Positions 16,826 to 25,820 of a stretch of DNA of 39,965 nucleotides are shown here, in pieces. The number at the start of each line of letters is the position of its first letter. Position 1 is the stretch's first letter. The notes under the pieces are model-generated. The model was not told the DNA's origin and did no database searches. It saw nothing but the letters and a program-made list of their open reading frames with translations. A program made the translations under genes and the position numbers. Source of the stretch: Undivivens sp041654215 (lineage in GTDB: Bacteria > Omnitrophota > Gorgyraeia > Gygaellales > Profunditerraquicolaceae); NCBI GenBank assembly GCA_041654215.1, contig JBAZDY010000007.1:1-39965 (forward strand), read 5' to 3'.

Positions 16826-17407
16826 ATGGAAAATACAATCGTTAAACATGGCGGAAAATTCAAGGGTCATTTTCTTATGGAAGTATTCGATTCCCGCGAC
16901 CCCTTGACGGGGAAACGGTTCCGCGACGCGGGCGGCCGGTTTATGCCGCGCCAGCTTATTTCGAAGGCGGAATGTGATAATATCATCACCGACCAGGGAT
17001 TGAATCATTTCCTTAACGCCGTCCTTCATGGCGAAACTCAAATATCGCCCTGGTATTGTTTACTATTCGAAGACGACTATACGCCGGACGGCGGCGAAAC
17101 ATACGCCGTTCCTGAATTCACGGAATCCACGGCATACGCTGAAGCGACACGCCCCGAATACGTCGAAGCGAATTCAACGGCGAAGTCGACCACGAATAGC
17201 GCGAACAAAGCGGTCTTCACGGCGAACGCTTCAAAGACCTGGTACGGGGCCGCGCTGGTCGGCGGCGGGACGGACGCTTCAACGAAGGGCGACGCCGCGG
17301 GCGGCGGGAAACTTCTTTGCGCTGGCAAGTTCGGAACCGCGCAACCTGTTATCAGTGGGAATGTCGTCAACCTTACATATACCGTTACTTCAGCCGACGC
17401 CGGATAA
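16826..17407 (+). CDS. Putative tail/fibre-associated structural protein
   Basis: 193 aa starting at 16826, where AAAAAAGGGGG gives the ribosome site; the longer frame from 16718 overlaps the previous gene and is not needed. The middle PWYCLLFEDDYTPDGGETYAVPEF followed by Ala/Thr/Ser-rich stretches is common in phage tail-associated proteins. Function unknown. Confidence 0.65.
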   Translation: MENTIVKHGGKFKGHFLMEVFDSRDPLTGKRFRDAGGRFMPRQLISKAECDNIITDQGLNHFLNAVLHGETQISPWYCLLFEDDYTPDGGETYAVPEFTESTAYAEATRPEYVEANSTAKSTTNSANKAVFTANASKTWYGAALVGGGTDASTKGDAAGGGKLLCAGKFGTAQPVISGNVVNLTYTVTSADAG

Positions 17408-17431
17408 CGAACAACCGAAAGGCCGGTCGAA

Positions 17432-19030
17432 ATGCGAATAAAAGTCAATATATCGGGAACCGGAAATCATAAAGGCCAGGACAAAATCAGGCTTGATTTA
17501 ATCCCCGAAACCTTTGAAAAGAGTTACGCCCGAAATCATGTCTTTGTTCCCGTTGTCCCTGAAGGCGGGTATCCTGGCCCGACCGACGAACAAGGCCAGC
17601 CGGTCGACCGTGAAAATTTTGAAAGCTGGCTGGCTGGACTTCCGCATATCTGGCAACTGAACCCCTGTTTGTCCATTTTCGTTGGCGTCGACGAAAATAT
17701 CACGGCGAAACTTCTGGAAGAATTCATATCCGACGTCTATACGCCGGATGTATTGGCGACCATTGATAACATCATGTCCGCCCCGCTTACTAATGACCCC
17801 CATTTACATGCCCACTTGATAAGCCCATACGCCAGGGGAAAGACGACGCTTTCCGGTAAAAGACATACAAGTTTTGACAAGGATACGAAGAACTATATCG
17901 ACCGAATGGTCGGCGGCGTGTCCTTATTACTTCCGTCCGATGGTAAAGCGTTATTCGTTACGAAACAATCAATCGACGTCGGGCCTGGGGCGACCGATAG
18001 GGCGGCACTTGAAGGCGCGCCTTATACTATGATATGCCTTGATAATCCTGCGAACGCCGACGGTTATCTTAATACGTTTCAATTCTGGTTCGTATCAACC
18101 GCCACGGGTGTTAAAGGCGGAACATTTCAAGGAAGCGGAACCACTTATACGTCAAGAGACTATGAGGCAATAGGTAATGTATCTTCTGGTTCCGTACAAA
18201 CTTTTACTGGCTTGAATTGTGATGTAATTACGGGTGATTTTCTGGGGTCATTTTTTACCAGCGGGACGATAGAATCAGCTGCTACAGGTTATACAGGTTT
18301 ACCTTATAAAGCCGGCGACCAGTTCGGTGCGGGAGAGCAAACATATTCTGCCTTTGCCGGTCACACGAACAGTATCTATGCTACGGGGGTTGAAGTTTTT
18401 AATTTATCCGCGACCGACGGCTTGAAAGTCGGCGGGTCGCGTACCGCTTCAATGGCGGCTTCGGTATCCAGAACGGACGGGGTCAAGGCCGCCGGTACGT
18501 CGACCGGCCCGTCGACTTCGGAAGTAACCAGGACGGAAGCCCTGGCCCTTAATAGTTTAGCTGTAATTGCTATTGCTTACTTTAAGGCTTTGAACGAAGG
18601 ACTGAAGGTCGGAAGTTCGAACGCCGCGAATATGGCCGCATTTCCGACCGTTACCGACGGCGTCAAAATAGACGGGGCGCGCTTGATTGAATCCCTGGCT
18701 GAAGTATTACGAACGGACGGCGTCAAATTAAGCGACGCGGCCCTGGTCGGATTCCTGGCCGCTTTGTCCAGAACCGACGGACTGGAAATAGGGTCGGCGG
18801 AATCTCAAACGATGGTCGCCCCGTTATCAGTAACGGACGGAATCACGCTGGCCGATACCGTTATCGCTGAAATGGAAGCGATTATCGCCAGGGTCGAAGG
18901 TCTAAAACTGGCTGATTCTTCTGGAATAGTCATACTTCGTTTACTCTATATGACCTTACAACTGAATCGCCGGAATCTGGAACTTGAATTGAACCGCCGG
19001 AATATTACTTTAAGGACGGACACATTATGA
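17432..19030 (+). CDS. Fibre-like protein with tandem TDG(L/V)K repeats
   Basis: 532 aa. N-terminal domain to about residue 190, a middle with different base composition (about 225-325), then roughly seven imperfect units of about 24 residues built on (T/R)DG(L/V)K.....A...A (residues about 330-500). A short basic coiled tail (LQLNRRNLELELNRRN) ends it. Repeats of this type occur in phage adhesins and fibres. Host recognition is inferred. Confidence 0.65.
   Translation: MRIKVNISGTGNHKGQDKIRLDLIPETFEKSYARNHVFVPVVPEGGYPGPTDEQGQPVDRENFESWLAGLPHIWQLNPCLSIFVGVDENITAKLLEEFISDVYTPDVLATIDNIMSAPLTNDPHLHAHLISPYARGKTTLSGKRHTSFDKDTKNYIDRMVGGVSLLLPSDGKALFVTKQSIDVGPGATDRAALEGAPYTMICLDNPANADGYLNTFQFWFVSTATGVKGGTFQGSGTTYTSRDYEAIGNVSSGSVQTFTGLNCDVITGDFLGSFFTSGTIESAATGYTGLPYKAGDQFGAGEQTYSAFAGHTNSIYATGVEVFNLSATDGLKVGGSRTASMAASVSRTDGVKAAGTSTGPSTSEVTRTEALALNSLAVIAIAYFKALNEGLKVGSSNAANMAAFPTVTDGVKIDGARLIESLAEVLRTDGVKLSDAALVGFLAALSRTDGLEIGSAESQTMVAPLSVTDGITLADTVIAEMEAIIARVEGLKLADSSGIVILRLLYMTLQLNRRNLELELNRRNITLRTDTL
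18115..18400 (+). other. Foreign-composition patch inside the fibre gene
   Basis: This stretch uses GAG, CTGC and T/A-ending codons (GGTGATTTT, TCAGCTGCTACAGG, GGGAGAGCAA), which the surrounding gene avoids. It looks like an imported segment, as expected for a receptor-binding domain swap. Confidence 0.6.
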
Positions 19031-19344
19031 AGGATATAACGATACCCCAGGGCGATTTCGGTTACGCGATTGATTTCACATTAACCGACGCCGCGAAGAA
19101 CGTATATAATCCGACCGGATATACTGTGAAATTCAAGGTATGGGAAGCCGGAACGCCTGGCGTTTTAATCGTTGAAGGGGATTGCGTTATCGTCGACGCC
19201 GCGGCTGGAATCGTCCGTTATTATATCCTGGACGGCGACCTGGCTACGGCGGGCGAATATGAAGGCGAAATTGAATTATCAAAAGCCGGAATCGCGGTCG
19301 AATCCTTCAAAGGATTCAAAGTAATCGTAACCGAAAGCGGATAA
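19027..19344 (+). CDS. BppU N-terminal-like (Ig-fold) protein
   Basis: 105 aa. MKDITIPQGDFGYAIDFTL followed by YTVKFKVWE and GEYEGEIELSKAG matches the beta-sandwich N-terminal domain of baseplate upper proteins. Here it stands alone and overlaps the fibre gene by 4 nt, so it may link fibre to virion. Confidence 0.65.
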   Translation: MKDITIPQGDFGYAIDFTLTDAAKNVYNPTGYTVKFKVWEAGTPGVLIVEGDCVIVDAAAGIVRYYILDGDLATAGEYEGEIELSKAGIAVESFKGFKVIVTESG

Positions 19345-19355
19345 GGGGGCTTGTC

Positions 19356-19898
19356 ATGGTAATATCAGCGAATACATACGCCGAACATGAAGACATCGAA
19401 AAACTTATCGGCGATATAGTGCCGGAACGTGAATTCAATGTCGATACAGTTCCGACGCTGGCCCAGGTCGAAAGCGAACTGGACGACGCGGCCGCGGAAT
19501 TGAATAACGCCCTGGACGTTGCCGGATATACGGTTCCGGTATCTTCGACCGATTACCCGACCGCCTTCGCTTTCCTGAAAGCCGCGAACGCACACGGGGC
19601 CGCCGCGGTTATACTGGCGTCGGTTCCGGCGAACGGTTATAATCCCGACGAAGAAGTCGAACAAATCGGCGAAACCAGGGCGACGGTATATTCGATAAAG
19701 TTCAAGTCCGCGCTGAAGACGATACGGGAACATCGGATTCGGGCTGGTATGCGGGAAGACCGCCTGGCGAACATATACGCCGGTTCCGCCCAGGACGCCG
19801 ACGGCAACGAAAAGAAGCCGATATTTACCCGCGGCATGGGTCAATATCCAGGCAATACGACGAACGTCAATTCTTCGGACGAAGACGACGACGATTAA
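19356..19898 (+). CDS. Head-tail connector (adaptor) protein
   Basis: 180 aa. Helical N-terminal part with YAEHEDIEKLIGDIV and AAELNNALDVAGY, resembling gp6/DUF1320-type adaptors that bind beneath portal. Acidic tail SSDEDDDD. Placement before the next two connector-like genes supports it. Confidence 0.6.
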   Translation: MVISANTYAEHEDIEKLIGDIVPEREFNVDTVPTLAQVESELDDAAAELNNALDVAGYTVPVSSTDYPTAFAFLKAANAHGAAAVILASVPANGYNPDEEVEQIGETRATVYSIKFKSALKTIREHRIRAGMREDRLANIYAGSAQDADGNEKKPIFTRGMGQYPGNTTNVNSSDEDDDD

Positions 19899-19906
19899 GG
19901 GGAACT

Positions 19907-20347
19907 ATGTCTCAAACAACGGTCGAAAATGGAATCCTGGAAACGATAAAGAAGCACGAAGACTTCAATTTCGATAATTGCAAGCTTTACGACCGGCGGC
20001 CGATAGGAAAAGGCCTGGCGCGAATCGTCGTCATATCTTATAATTCGCATTCAAAGGAACAAATAACCATAAAAGCCGAACGGGTCAACTGGGTATATAA
20101 CGTCGACGTCCTGGTTCCCTGGCGCGGGGAACTGGCCGAACTGGACGAACGAATCGCGGTCGAAACTCAAAAGGTTATTGACATACTGGGGAATTATCCC
20201 CGCCTGAATGGTACGTCCGGCGTCCAGCGGGCCGACCTGGTCACTGGCCGCGCGGCGGATTATATGACCGAACGAAAAGGCGTCTACCGCGGGAAACGCC
20301 ATGTCCTGAATATCCTGGAAATCGTCAATCCTGGAAGGCTGGAATAA
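19907..20347 (+). CDS. Putative tail terminator/completion protein
   Basis: 146 aa, alpha/beta, with YNVDVLVPWRGELAELDERIAVE in the middle, as in small joining proteins. The call is by size and gene order (adaptor, this, gp10-like, tail tube). Ends by overlap with the next start (ATAATGG). Confidence 0.5.
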   Translation: MSQTTVENGILETIKKHEDFNFDNCKLYDRRPIGKGLARIVVISYNSHSKEQITIKAERVNWVYNVDVLVPWRGELAELDERIAVETQKVIDILGNYPRLNGTSGVQRADLVTGRAADYMTERKGVYRGKRHVLNILEIVNPGRLE

Positions 20348-20838
20348 TGGAACGAATCGAAATCGAAGTTCACGGCTTGAATGAACTTTCGGGCCGGATA
20401 AGTAAAATTTCCGATACCGAACTTTTCATTATGTTCAACGAAGCCCTTCGGGACGTCGGCCGGTTATTCGTACCGGCGGCCGGAACCGGCCCCCTGGCGG
20501 AAGCGACCCCGCGGCGTAAGGGTAAGCTTGCCAGGTCGACCGTCTTTCAAATCCTGGGCGGCCCTGAAAATCAACGGCTGGAAATACGCCAGGCGGCGAA
20601 GTCCGTCCTGGGCGTTTTTTACGGCTGGATTGTTCGGAACGGACGCGGGCCGGTCTTCGCAAAGAAGGCGAAAGCCCTTCACTTCTTTATCGGGGGCGAA
20701 GAATTCTTCAGGAAGTCCGTCGGGCCCGCCGCCCCGAATCCTTATCACTTGCCAGTCATACAACGGTTAATGCCTGGCGTCCAGGATATAGCCGATAAAT
20801 TGGGAAATAAAATCGTCGCCTTTGTATCCGGCGACTAA
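20347..20838 (+). CDS. HK97 gp10-like neck/tail protein
   Basis: 163 aa. MERIEIEVHGLNELSGRI opens like gp10-family proteins; ATPRRKGKLARSTVF and the late NPYHLPVIQR segment also fit. These proteins act at the head-tail junction or tail completion. Followed by the tail tube gene. Confidence 0.7.
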   Translation: MERIEIEVHGLNELSGRISKISDTELFIMFNEALRDVGRLFVPAAGTGPLAEATPRRKGKLARSTVFQILGGPENQRLEIRQAAKSVLGVFYGWIVRNGRGPVFAKKAKALHFFIGGEEFFRKSVGPAAPNPYHLPVIQRLMPGVQDIADKLGNKIVAFVSGD

Positions 20839-20848
20839 AGGGGGAATC

Positions 20849-21256
20849 ATGGATTTTTACGATAGCGAATTATCAGTCCTGAAGATTACGGACACCGGCG
20901 GCGAATTACGTGATTTAAGCGCGTATGTCGTCAATATAACGCCGCATTTCGGTAATAAAATGCACGATAAAACGACCCTGGGCCAAACACATGAACAAAC
21001 CTTCAAGGGTATCGGCCAAACAAGTATCGACGTCGAACTTCTATATTCCGAAGACGCCCTGGTCGGAACCGATACCGTCCTGGGGCCGCTTCTGGATGAT
21101 GTGACCGCGCGAACCTGGGAATACTGGCCGCGGGGGGCGTCCGGCAAAAAATACACCGGAACCAGCTTGATTGAAAATTATCAGCCGAAGACCGCGGTCG
21201 GAAGCCTGGTCGGGGCGACTTTCACCTTGAGGGCGAATAGCCGGTCGCGCGTTTAA
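20849..21256 (+). CDS. Tail tube protein (putative)
   Basis: 135 aa from ATG 20849 with AAAGGGGG upstream; a start at 20822 would overlap the previous gene without a site. Beta-rich with THEQTFKGIGQTSIDVELLYS and YTGTSLIENYQPKTAVGSLVGATFTL, a layout typical of small major tail proteins. It precedes the tail chaperone pair, as expected. Confidence 0.65.
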   Translation: MDFYDSELSVLKITDTGGELRDLSAYVVNITPHFGNKMHDKTTLGQTHEQTFKGIGQTSIDVELLYSEDALVGTDTVLGPLLDDVTARTWEYWPRGASGKKYTGTSLIENYQPKTAVGSLVGATFTLRANSRSRV

Positions 21257-21288
21257 TAGAACTTTAGTATATACCGAAAGGAATGAAA

Positions 21289-21714
21289 ATGAATATCGAA
21301 GCAACGAAGCGAATCTATCTGGACGACGGCCCGACCTGGAATATTTTAAGGAAGCGGCCGTTCTTCGAATTTTACGTCGACCTTCGACATGGTACGCAAC
21401 GGGCGATTAACGCTTATGTCCGGCCGTTCGCGAAGGCCCAGGATGGCCAGGGAACCCCAAAGGTCGTCGTCAACGCTGAAGGCCACGCAAAAGTCGAAGG
21501 CGGATACACGGTCGAACTTCCGGTCGATACGTTCGACTTTGACGCCGTGAACGATATAATCATCCTGGGACAAGTCAAGTCCTGGTCACTGGGGCCCATT
21601 AACCAGGCCACAATCGACGGACTGGACGAAGCCGTTTACGGGAAGATTATCGAAGCCGTCAACATGGTATTCGGGAATCAAGGCCCTTTACCAGAAAGCG
21701 GCGGCGGGAACTAG
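21289..21714 (+). CDS. Tail assembly chaperone, short product (gpG-like)
   Basis: 141 aa. The ATG at 21289 is 6 nt after AAGGA; the ATG at 21283 abuts it and is too close. Ends PESGGGN-TAG. It lies between tail tube and tape measure, the fixed place of the G/GT chaperone pair, and a second open frame follows in the -1 phase (see the next entry). Confidence 0.7.
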   Translation: MNIEATKRIYLDDGPTWNILRKRPFFEFYVDLRHGTQRAINAYVRPFAKAQDGQGTPKVVVNAEGHAKVEGGYTVELPVDTFDFDAVNDIIILGQVKSWSLGPINQATIDGLDEAVYGKIIEAVNMVFGNQGPLPESGGGN

Positions 21715-21911
21715 GGGAAGGGCTTTTCAAGGCCCTAAAGATACCGAACCGTTACCGCTTGCCGCCAGAACTGGAAGAACCGATGTTGATATGCGAAACA
21801 GGATTATCGCCCGAAGTCCTTGACCGGCTTCCGCAAAGAACGGTTGAAGGAATTATGATTTATAAGGGCGTAAAACGGGTCGCTGAAGAAGGCGGGACAT
21901 GGCAACCGTAA
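21684..21911 (+). CDS. Tail assembly chaperone extension made by -1 frameshift (gpGT-like)
   Basis: CCCTTTA at 21684-21690 is a heptamer of the form X XXY YYZ in the right phase (zero-frame codons CCT TTA). A shift to -1 leads through TRKRRRELGEGLFKALKIPN... and PELEEPMLICETGLSPEVL to TAA at 21909-21911. The fused protein would be 207 aa. The extension has no good start of its own. Such a shift sets the G:GT ratio in tailed phages. Confidence 0.75.
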   Translation, partial: PFTRKRRRELGEGLFKALKIPNRYRLPPELEEPMLICETGLSPEVLDRLPQRTVEGIMIYKGVKRVAEEGGTWQP

Positions 21912-22033
21912 AACGAACCATAATCAACAACAATCCCCAGGACGGGGAAATATACCGCCAGGGGCCGGAAAGCCCTTCTTTTTACAGCATGGGGCTACTG
22001 GAACCGGCTAGAAAAGGGAAAGGGGGCCGATAA
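21899..22033 (+). CDS. 44-aa hypothetical protein
   Basis: ATG at 21899 overlaps the chaperone-extension stop, and its own TAA overlaps the tape-measure start (TAATGG). MATVKRTIINNNPQDGEIYRQ..., basic C-terminus. The tight coupling on both sides suggests it is real. Confidence 0.6.
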   Translation: MATVKRTIINNNPQDGEIYRQGPESPSFYSMGLLEPARKGKGGR

Positions 22034-22671
22034 TGGCGAATGAAGCCGCGGTCGTCGTCGTTGCGAAATGGAAGGACGAAGTATCGACCGGACTGAAACA
22101 GTTTGGAGAAATGACCGCCCAGGCCGCCACTAATACGACGGCTGTCGGCTCGAGTGTTAAAGGCGCGGCGACGGAAATCAAAAACTATGGTGATACAACC
22201 GAAAGCGCGCGTCTTCCGGCCAGTCGCTTCAGATATGAAACAATCGCCCTGGGCGCGGCTATGTCGAGTATGGGAAATCTTATCGGAAAAATAGATTCCC
22301 CCGCGGCGAAGATGGTCGGTAACTTCCTTCAGATTGCCGGAACCGTTTCCTTGACCGTTTCGTCAATCATTCATTTGTTGCCGTACCTTTCCAGCCTGGC
22401 GGCGTCGCTTCAGAAGGTCGCCATAATGCAAGCAATCGTCAAAGCCCTTTCAGGGCCCGCCGGTTGGGTAACACTGGGCGTCGGCCTGGCGGCTGGTATC
22501 GGGGCCGGATACGGTATTTCGAACGCAACAAAGACGACACCATCCGGCGTGGTCGTTAATAATTACGTCCAGGGGTCGGTCGTAACCGAAAATCAAATCG
22601 CCGAAATGACACGGCGGGAAATCATAAAAAATCAGGATAGGAATTCCGGTTCAAGCGGGATTCATTATTAA
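22033..22671 (+). CDS. Very short tape measure protein
   Basis: 212 aa. N-terminal helical part, a hydrophobic middle (about residues 105-165, with SIIHLLPYLSSLAASLQ and AAGIGAGYGIS), and a C-terminal VVVNNYVQGSVVTENQIA, typical of tape-measure ends. Its place after the chaperones fits. Usual tape measures have 600-2000 residues; at about 1.5 angstrom per residue this would give a tail of 30 nm or so. Confidence 0.65.
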   Translation: MANEAAVVVVAKWKDEVSTGLKQFGEMTAQAATNTTAVGSSVKGAATEIKNYGDTTESARLPASRFRYETIALGAAMSSMGNLIGKIDSPAAKMVGNFLQIAGTVSLTVSSIIHLLPYLSSLAASLQKVAIMQAIVKALSGPAGWVTLGVGLAAGIGAGYGISNATKTTPSGVVVNNYVQGSVVTENQIAEMTRREIIKNQDRNSGSSGIHY

Positions 22672-22683
22672 GAAGGGGGCATT

Positions 22684-23211
22684 ATGGATACGAATAATTT
22701 AGTAAAATGGAAAGTCAAATGGTCGGTTCAAAAGTTCAAGGAAGATATTACGCCCTTCCGCGGGAAGGAAGAAGAATTTCATAAATTGTTCAAGCCGTTC
22801 GAAGTTATCGAAGGTGAAGGCAATCTTCTATTAAATACCGGAAAGGAAATGATATGGTATGGGCTTCAAGGATTACTTGTCGATATAACCGACTATCAAT
22901 ATTACGATAATGACCACGCCATGATAGGGGTCGGGGATAGTTCGGCGGCGGTTGTTGCTACTCAAACAAAGCTACAAGCGGCGGTCAATCTTGCCTGGGC
23001 CCACATGGAAGCAACCTATCCGAAACAATCAAGTTATAGCTGGCAATTACAAGCCAGCTTCGGGGCGGGCGAAGCGAACTTCGCCTGGAATGAATGGTGT
23101 ATCTGTGTCGAATATCTGAAGGATACTGGAGTTTTGAACCGTAAAGTTTCCAGCCTGGGGACTAAAACGGCCGGAACCTGGACGTTTACCGTTACCGTGA
23201 CTTTAACTTAA
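22684..23211 (+). CDS. Distal tail-like protein
   Basis: 175 aa, beta-rich (FEVIEGEGNLLLNTG, TAGTWTFTVTVTLT). Occupies the distal-tail slot between tape measure and the large tail protein. Family not recognised. Confidence 0.5.
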   Translation: MDTNNLVKWKVKWSVQKFKEDITPFRGKEEEFHKLFKPFEVIEGEGNLLLNTGKEMIWYGLQGLLVDITDYQYYDNDHAMIGVGDSSAAVVATQTKLQAAVNLAWAHMEATYPKQSSYSWQLQASFGAGEANFAWNEWCICVEYLKDTGVLNRKVSSLGTKTAGTWTFTVTVTLT

Positions 23212-23221
23212 AGGGGTCGAA

Positions 23222-25369
23222 ATGCCTTCAGATACCGAAAGCGGCATATTTTCCGAAGCTGAATATCTGGTCGGGCCGGTCGCTTCAAAAAACGATACGG
23301 AAAGCGCGTCCTTTTCAGAAGAAGAATCTATTGTCGTTATTACGTTTATAGATGATACCGACGGCTTCGGATTTTCGGAAGACGGGGAATTTTCCGGCGT
23401 TTATATAATAGCCAATGAAGCTATTATATTTTCGGAATTCAATTTCACTAAACTTCCGACCTTGAATATCGCTTTGAATCAATCAATCAAAACCGCGGCC
23501 CCGTCCTGGACGGATATTTCGGCGTTTTTGAAACATTATCATTTCAGGCGCGGCCGTATGCATGAACTTGACCGGATAGAAGCGGGCGAACTTGTTTTGA
23601 CCCTTGATAATACCGACGGCCGGTTCTGGCGCGGGAACGATTCAAGTTCGCTTTATCCTTATTTTAAGCCGTTGACGCTGGTCAAACTTGAATTTTTCTA
23701 CGCCGGAAGCGCGCAACCGCGCTTCTATGGCGTTATTGAAGACGTCGCCCATGACTGGCAGGACAAGGACGCGGCGGTCGGCGGATATATTGAAGTTCCA
23801 TGCGTCGACTTCTTTAAGGCTTTAACCAGGGCCAGGATATACGACGCGAACCCGACCCTTCAGGCGGACGCGACCGCGGGGAACGACGTCATATACCTGG
23901 ATAGTGTCGAAAATCTCGTTATCGGCCAGTCGTTAAAGATATATGATGATATTAACGCCGAAATAAATACGATTGAAATGATTCTTCCCGAATATAATTC
24001 GGTTGTACTGGTCAATAACCTGGCGAACACTTATCACATGGCCGACAATGCGAAGGCGAAAAAGTTTCCCCAGGTCAAAAGCGGAACCCGAATAACCGAT
24101 ATTCTTCTGGAATGGGGCCTTCCGGCGGCGTTAATGGCAATAGACGCGGGCCAGGTCGACGTTATTGAATTAACCATCGGGGACGATGGACTTTGTTCCC
24201 TGGAAGAAATTCAGGCGACGGCCGACGCTGAAGACGGCGTTATCTTCCAGGCGGACGACGGTATTATGACGTTCCTTGATTCCCTGGCTATGCTGGCAAA
24301 TCCATATAATACTTCCCAGGCTACTTTGAAGGACGACGGAAACGATTCGAAGTATTCCGTCCCGCAAATAGCCGACGAAGATAAATTCATTTATAACCAG
24401 GCGACGATTACCGGCGACGGTATCACGAAGCAAAGTTACGCGGAAACGACACTTCAGGACGAACAAGGCCAGCGGGTACTTCCGAAGGCGGATTCGCGAA
24501 TCGCGGCTGAATATGACGCTTTTAATCAATGCTTCGTTAAAGTCCAGCGATATAAGGATTCGATACTTCGGCCGCATAAAATCACAATAAAACCTGAAGC
24601 TTCTGAAACCGACCTTTATCCGAAAGCGACCGGCTTCGACCTGAAGACCAGGATAACGCTTCAGCTTGATTCGGTAACGAATCCGGCCGGTATCGACCAC
24701 GATTATCATATCGAAGGTATTATCGAAGACTGGGACGTCGAAGGCGGATTATTGACGGCCTGGCAATTATGGGAAGTGAACCAATACCGGATATTCATTC
24801 CGGACCATGACGGGTACTTAATCAATATCGACGAAACCAGTTATGACGATTGCCATGACGCCGCTTCCGCCAGTCAAGCCGCGGTCAATGACGACCCCGA
24901 CGAAATGGAAATCGGCCAATGGACGGTATACGCGGGCGCGATATTTACTTCCGCCAGGATAGAACGCGGTTATATCGAATTCGATACTTCTGAAATCGCG
25001 ACCGAAGATACGATAAGCGAAGCCTTTGTCCTTTTTTATTTGAACTCATTTTCCGTTGATAACGCCTGGTCGCTTCAGATTACAAGCCGCGATATTGTGA
25101 CTTCGCCCATCGAACAGGCTGATTACGGGTTACTGGGCGATTGTTCGCTGGACTTCGGAAAAGCGTCGGTTACAAAATCCGGCTGGCTTGTCATTCCATT
25201 ATCCGCTTTAGGAATCGCCGCAATCGTCAAGGAAGGAACGACCAGATTCGGGTTACGGTCGACCCGCGACATTAACGCCGACGACCCAGGGGCCGCGTCC
25301 GAAGAATGGGCGGAAATCGGAAGCGCGCTTTCGACACATCCGCCGCGCTTGATTACAAGGTTAGCTTAG
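23222..25369 (+). CDS. Large tail protein (tip/tail-associated)
   Basis: 715 aa. The N-terminus has repeated short D-T-(E/D)-x..FSE units (residues 1-75). Next is a core with GELVLTLDNTDGRFW and YFKPLTLVKLEFF, common in tail-tip proteins of siphoviruses, followed by RFYGVIEDVAHDWQD. The C-terminal 170 residues form a beta-sandwich (FDTSEIATEDTISEAFVLFYL...). Probably part of the tail tip or baseplate hub. Confidence 0.7.
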   Translation: MPSDTESGIFSEAEYLVGPVASKNDTESASFSEEESIVVITFIDDTDGFGFSEDGEFSGVYIIANEAIIFSEFNFTKLPTLNIALNQSIKTAAPSWTDISAFLKHYHFRRGRMHELDRIEAGELVLTLDNTDGRFWRGNDSSSLYPYFKPLTLVKLEFFYAGSAQPRFYGVIEDVAHDWQDKDAAVGGYIEVPCVDFFKALTRARIYDANPTLQADATAGNDVIYLDSVENLVIGQSLKIYDDINAEINTIEMILPEYNSVVLVNNLANTYHMADNAKAKKFPQVKSGTRITDILLEWGLPAALMAIDAGQVDVIELTIGDDGLCSLEEIQATADAEDGVIFQADDGIMTFLDSLAMLANPYNTSQATLKDDGNDSKYSVPQIADEDKFIYNQATITGDGITKQSYAETTLQDEQGQRVLPKADSRIAAEYDAFNQCFVKVQRYKDSILRPHKITIKPEASETDLYPKATGFDLKTRITLQLDSVTNPAGIDHDYHIEGIIEDWDVEGGLLTAWQLWEVNQYRIFIPDHDGYLINIDETSYDDCHDAASASQAAVNDDPDEMEIGQWTVYAGAIFTSARIERGYIEFDTSEIATEDTISEAFVLFYLNSFSVDNAWSLQITSRDIVTSPIEQADYGLLGDCSLDFGKASVTKSGWLVIPLSALGIAAIVKEGTTRFGLRSTRDINADDPGAASEEWAEIGSALSTHPPRLITRLA

Positions 25370-25384
25370 AAGGGAGACTTCATT

Positions 25385-25810
25385 ATGTGTTTCGGGAAAA
25401 AGGCTTCAACGGTTCCGGTATCGACTTCGACGAAACATATCGAAAACGCCAGGCTTCGCGAAATCCTTCAAGCGAAGTTCCCTGGCTGTAATATCTATCT
25501 ATCCGACGGCGATTACCGGCTATGTTCCGAAGCTGATATGAAGACCTTCCTGGATTACGACCCGACTGAAAAGAACAAATATGAAGCGGAAGCGTTCGAT
25601 TGTGACGACTTTTCTTACCGGCTTATGGGCCAATTTTGCATTCCTGGCTGGTCGGATTTAGCCTTCGGGATTATCTGGACGAATGTTCACGCCTTGAATG
25701 TCTTCGTTACTGAAGACGAACGGGTTATTTTTATCGAACCGCAAAACGACAATATCGAAGAAGTCCTGGAAACCTGGCAAGGAAACGCCGTATATTTAGT
25801 CGTGATGTAA
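25385..25810 (+). CDS. Papain-like cysteine hydrolase, possible endolysin
   Basis: 141 aa. FDCDDFSYRL (Cys73), HALNVF (His102) and FIEPQND (Glu118) give a Cys-His-Glu order resembling the C-terminal domain of the MOA lectin family, a papain-like cysteine protease. Placed after tail genes and before a membrane-anchored XhlA-like protein, it could cut peptidoglycan. No signal peptide. Substrate is inferred. Confidence 0.55.
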   Translation: MCFGKKASTVPVSTSTKHIENARLREILQAKFPGCNIYLSDGDYRLCSEADMKTFLDYDPTEKNKYEAEAFDCDDFSYRLMGQFCIPGWSDLAFGIIWTNVHALNVFVTEDERVIFIEPQNDNIEEVLETWQGNAVYLVVM

Positions 25811-25820
25811 AGGGGGAATC

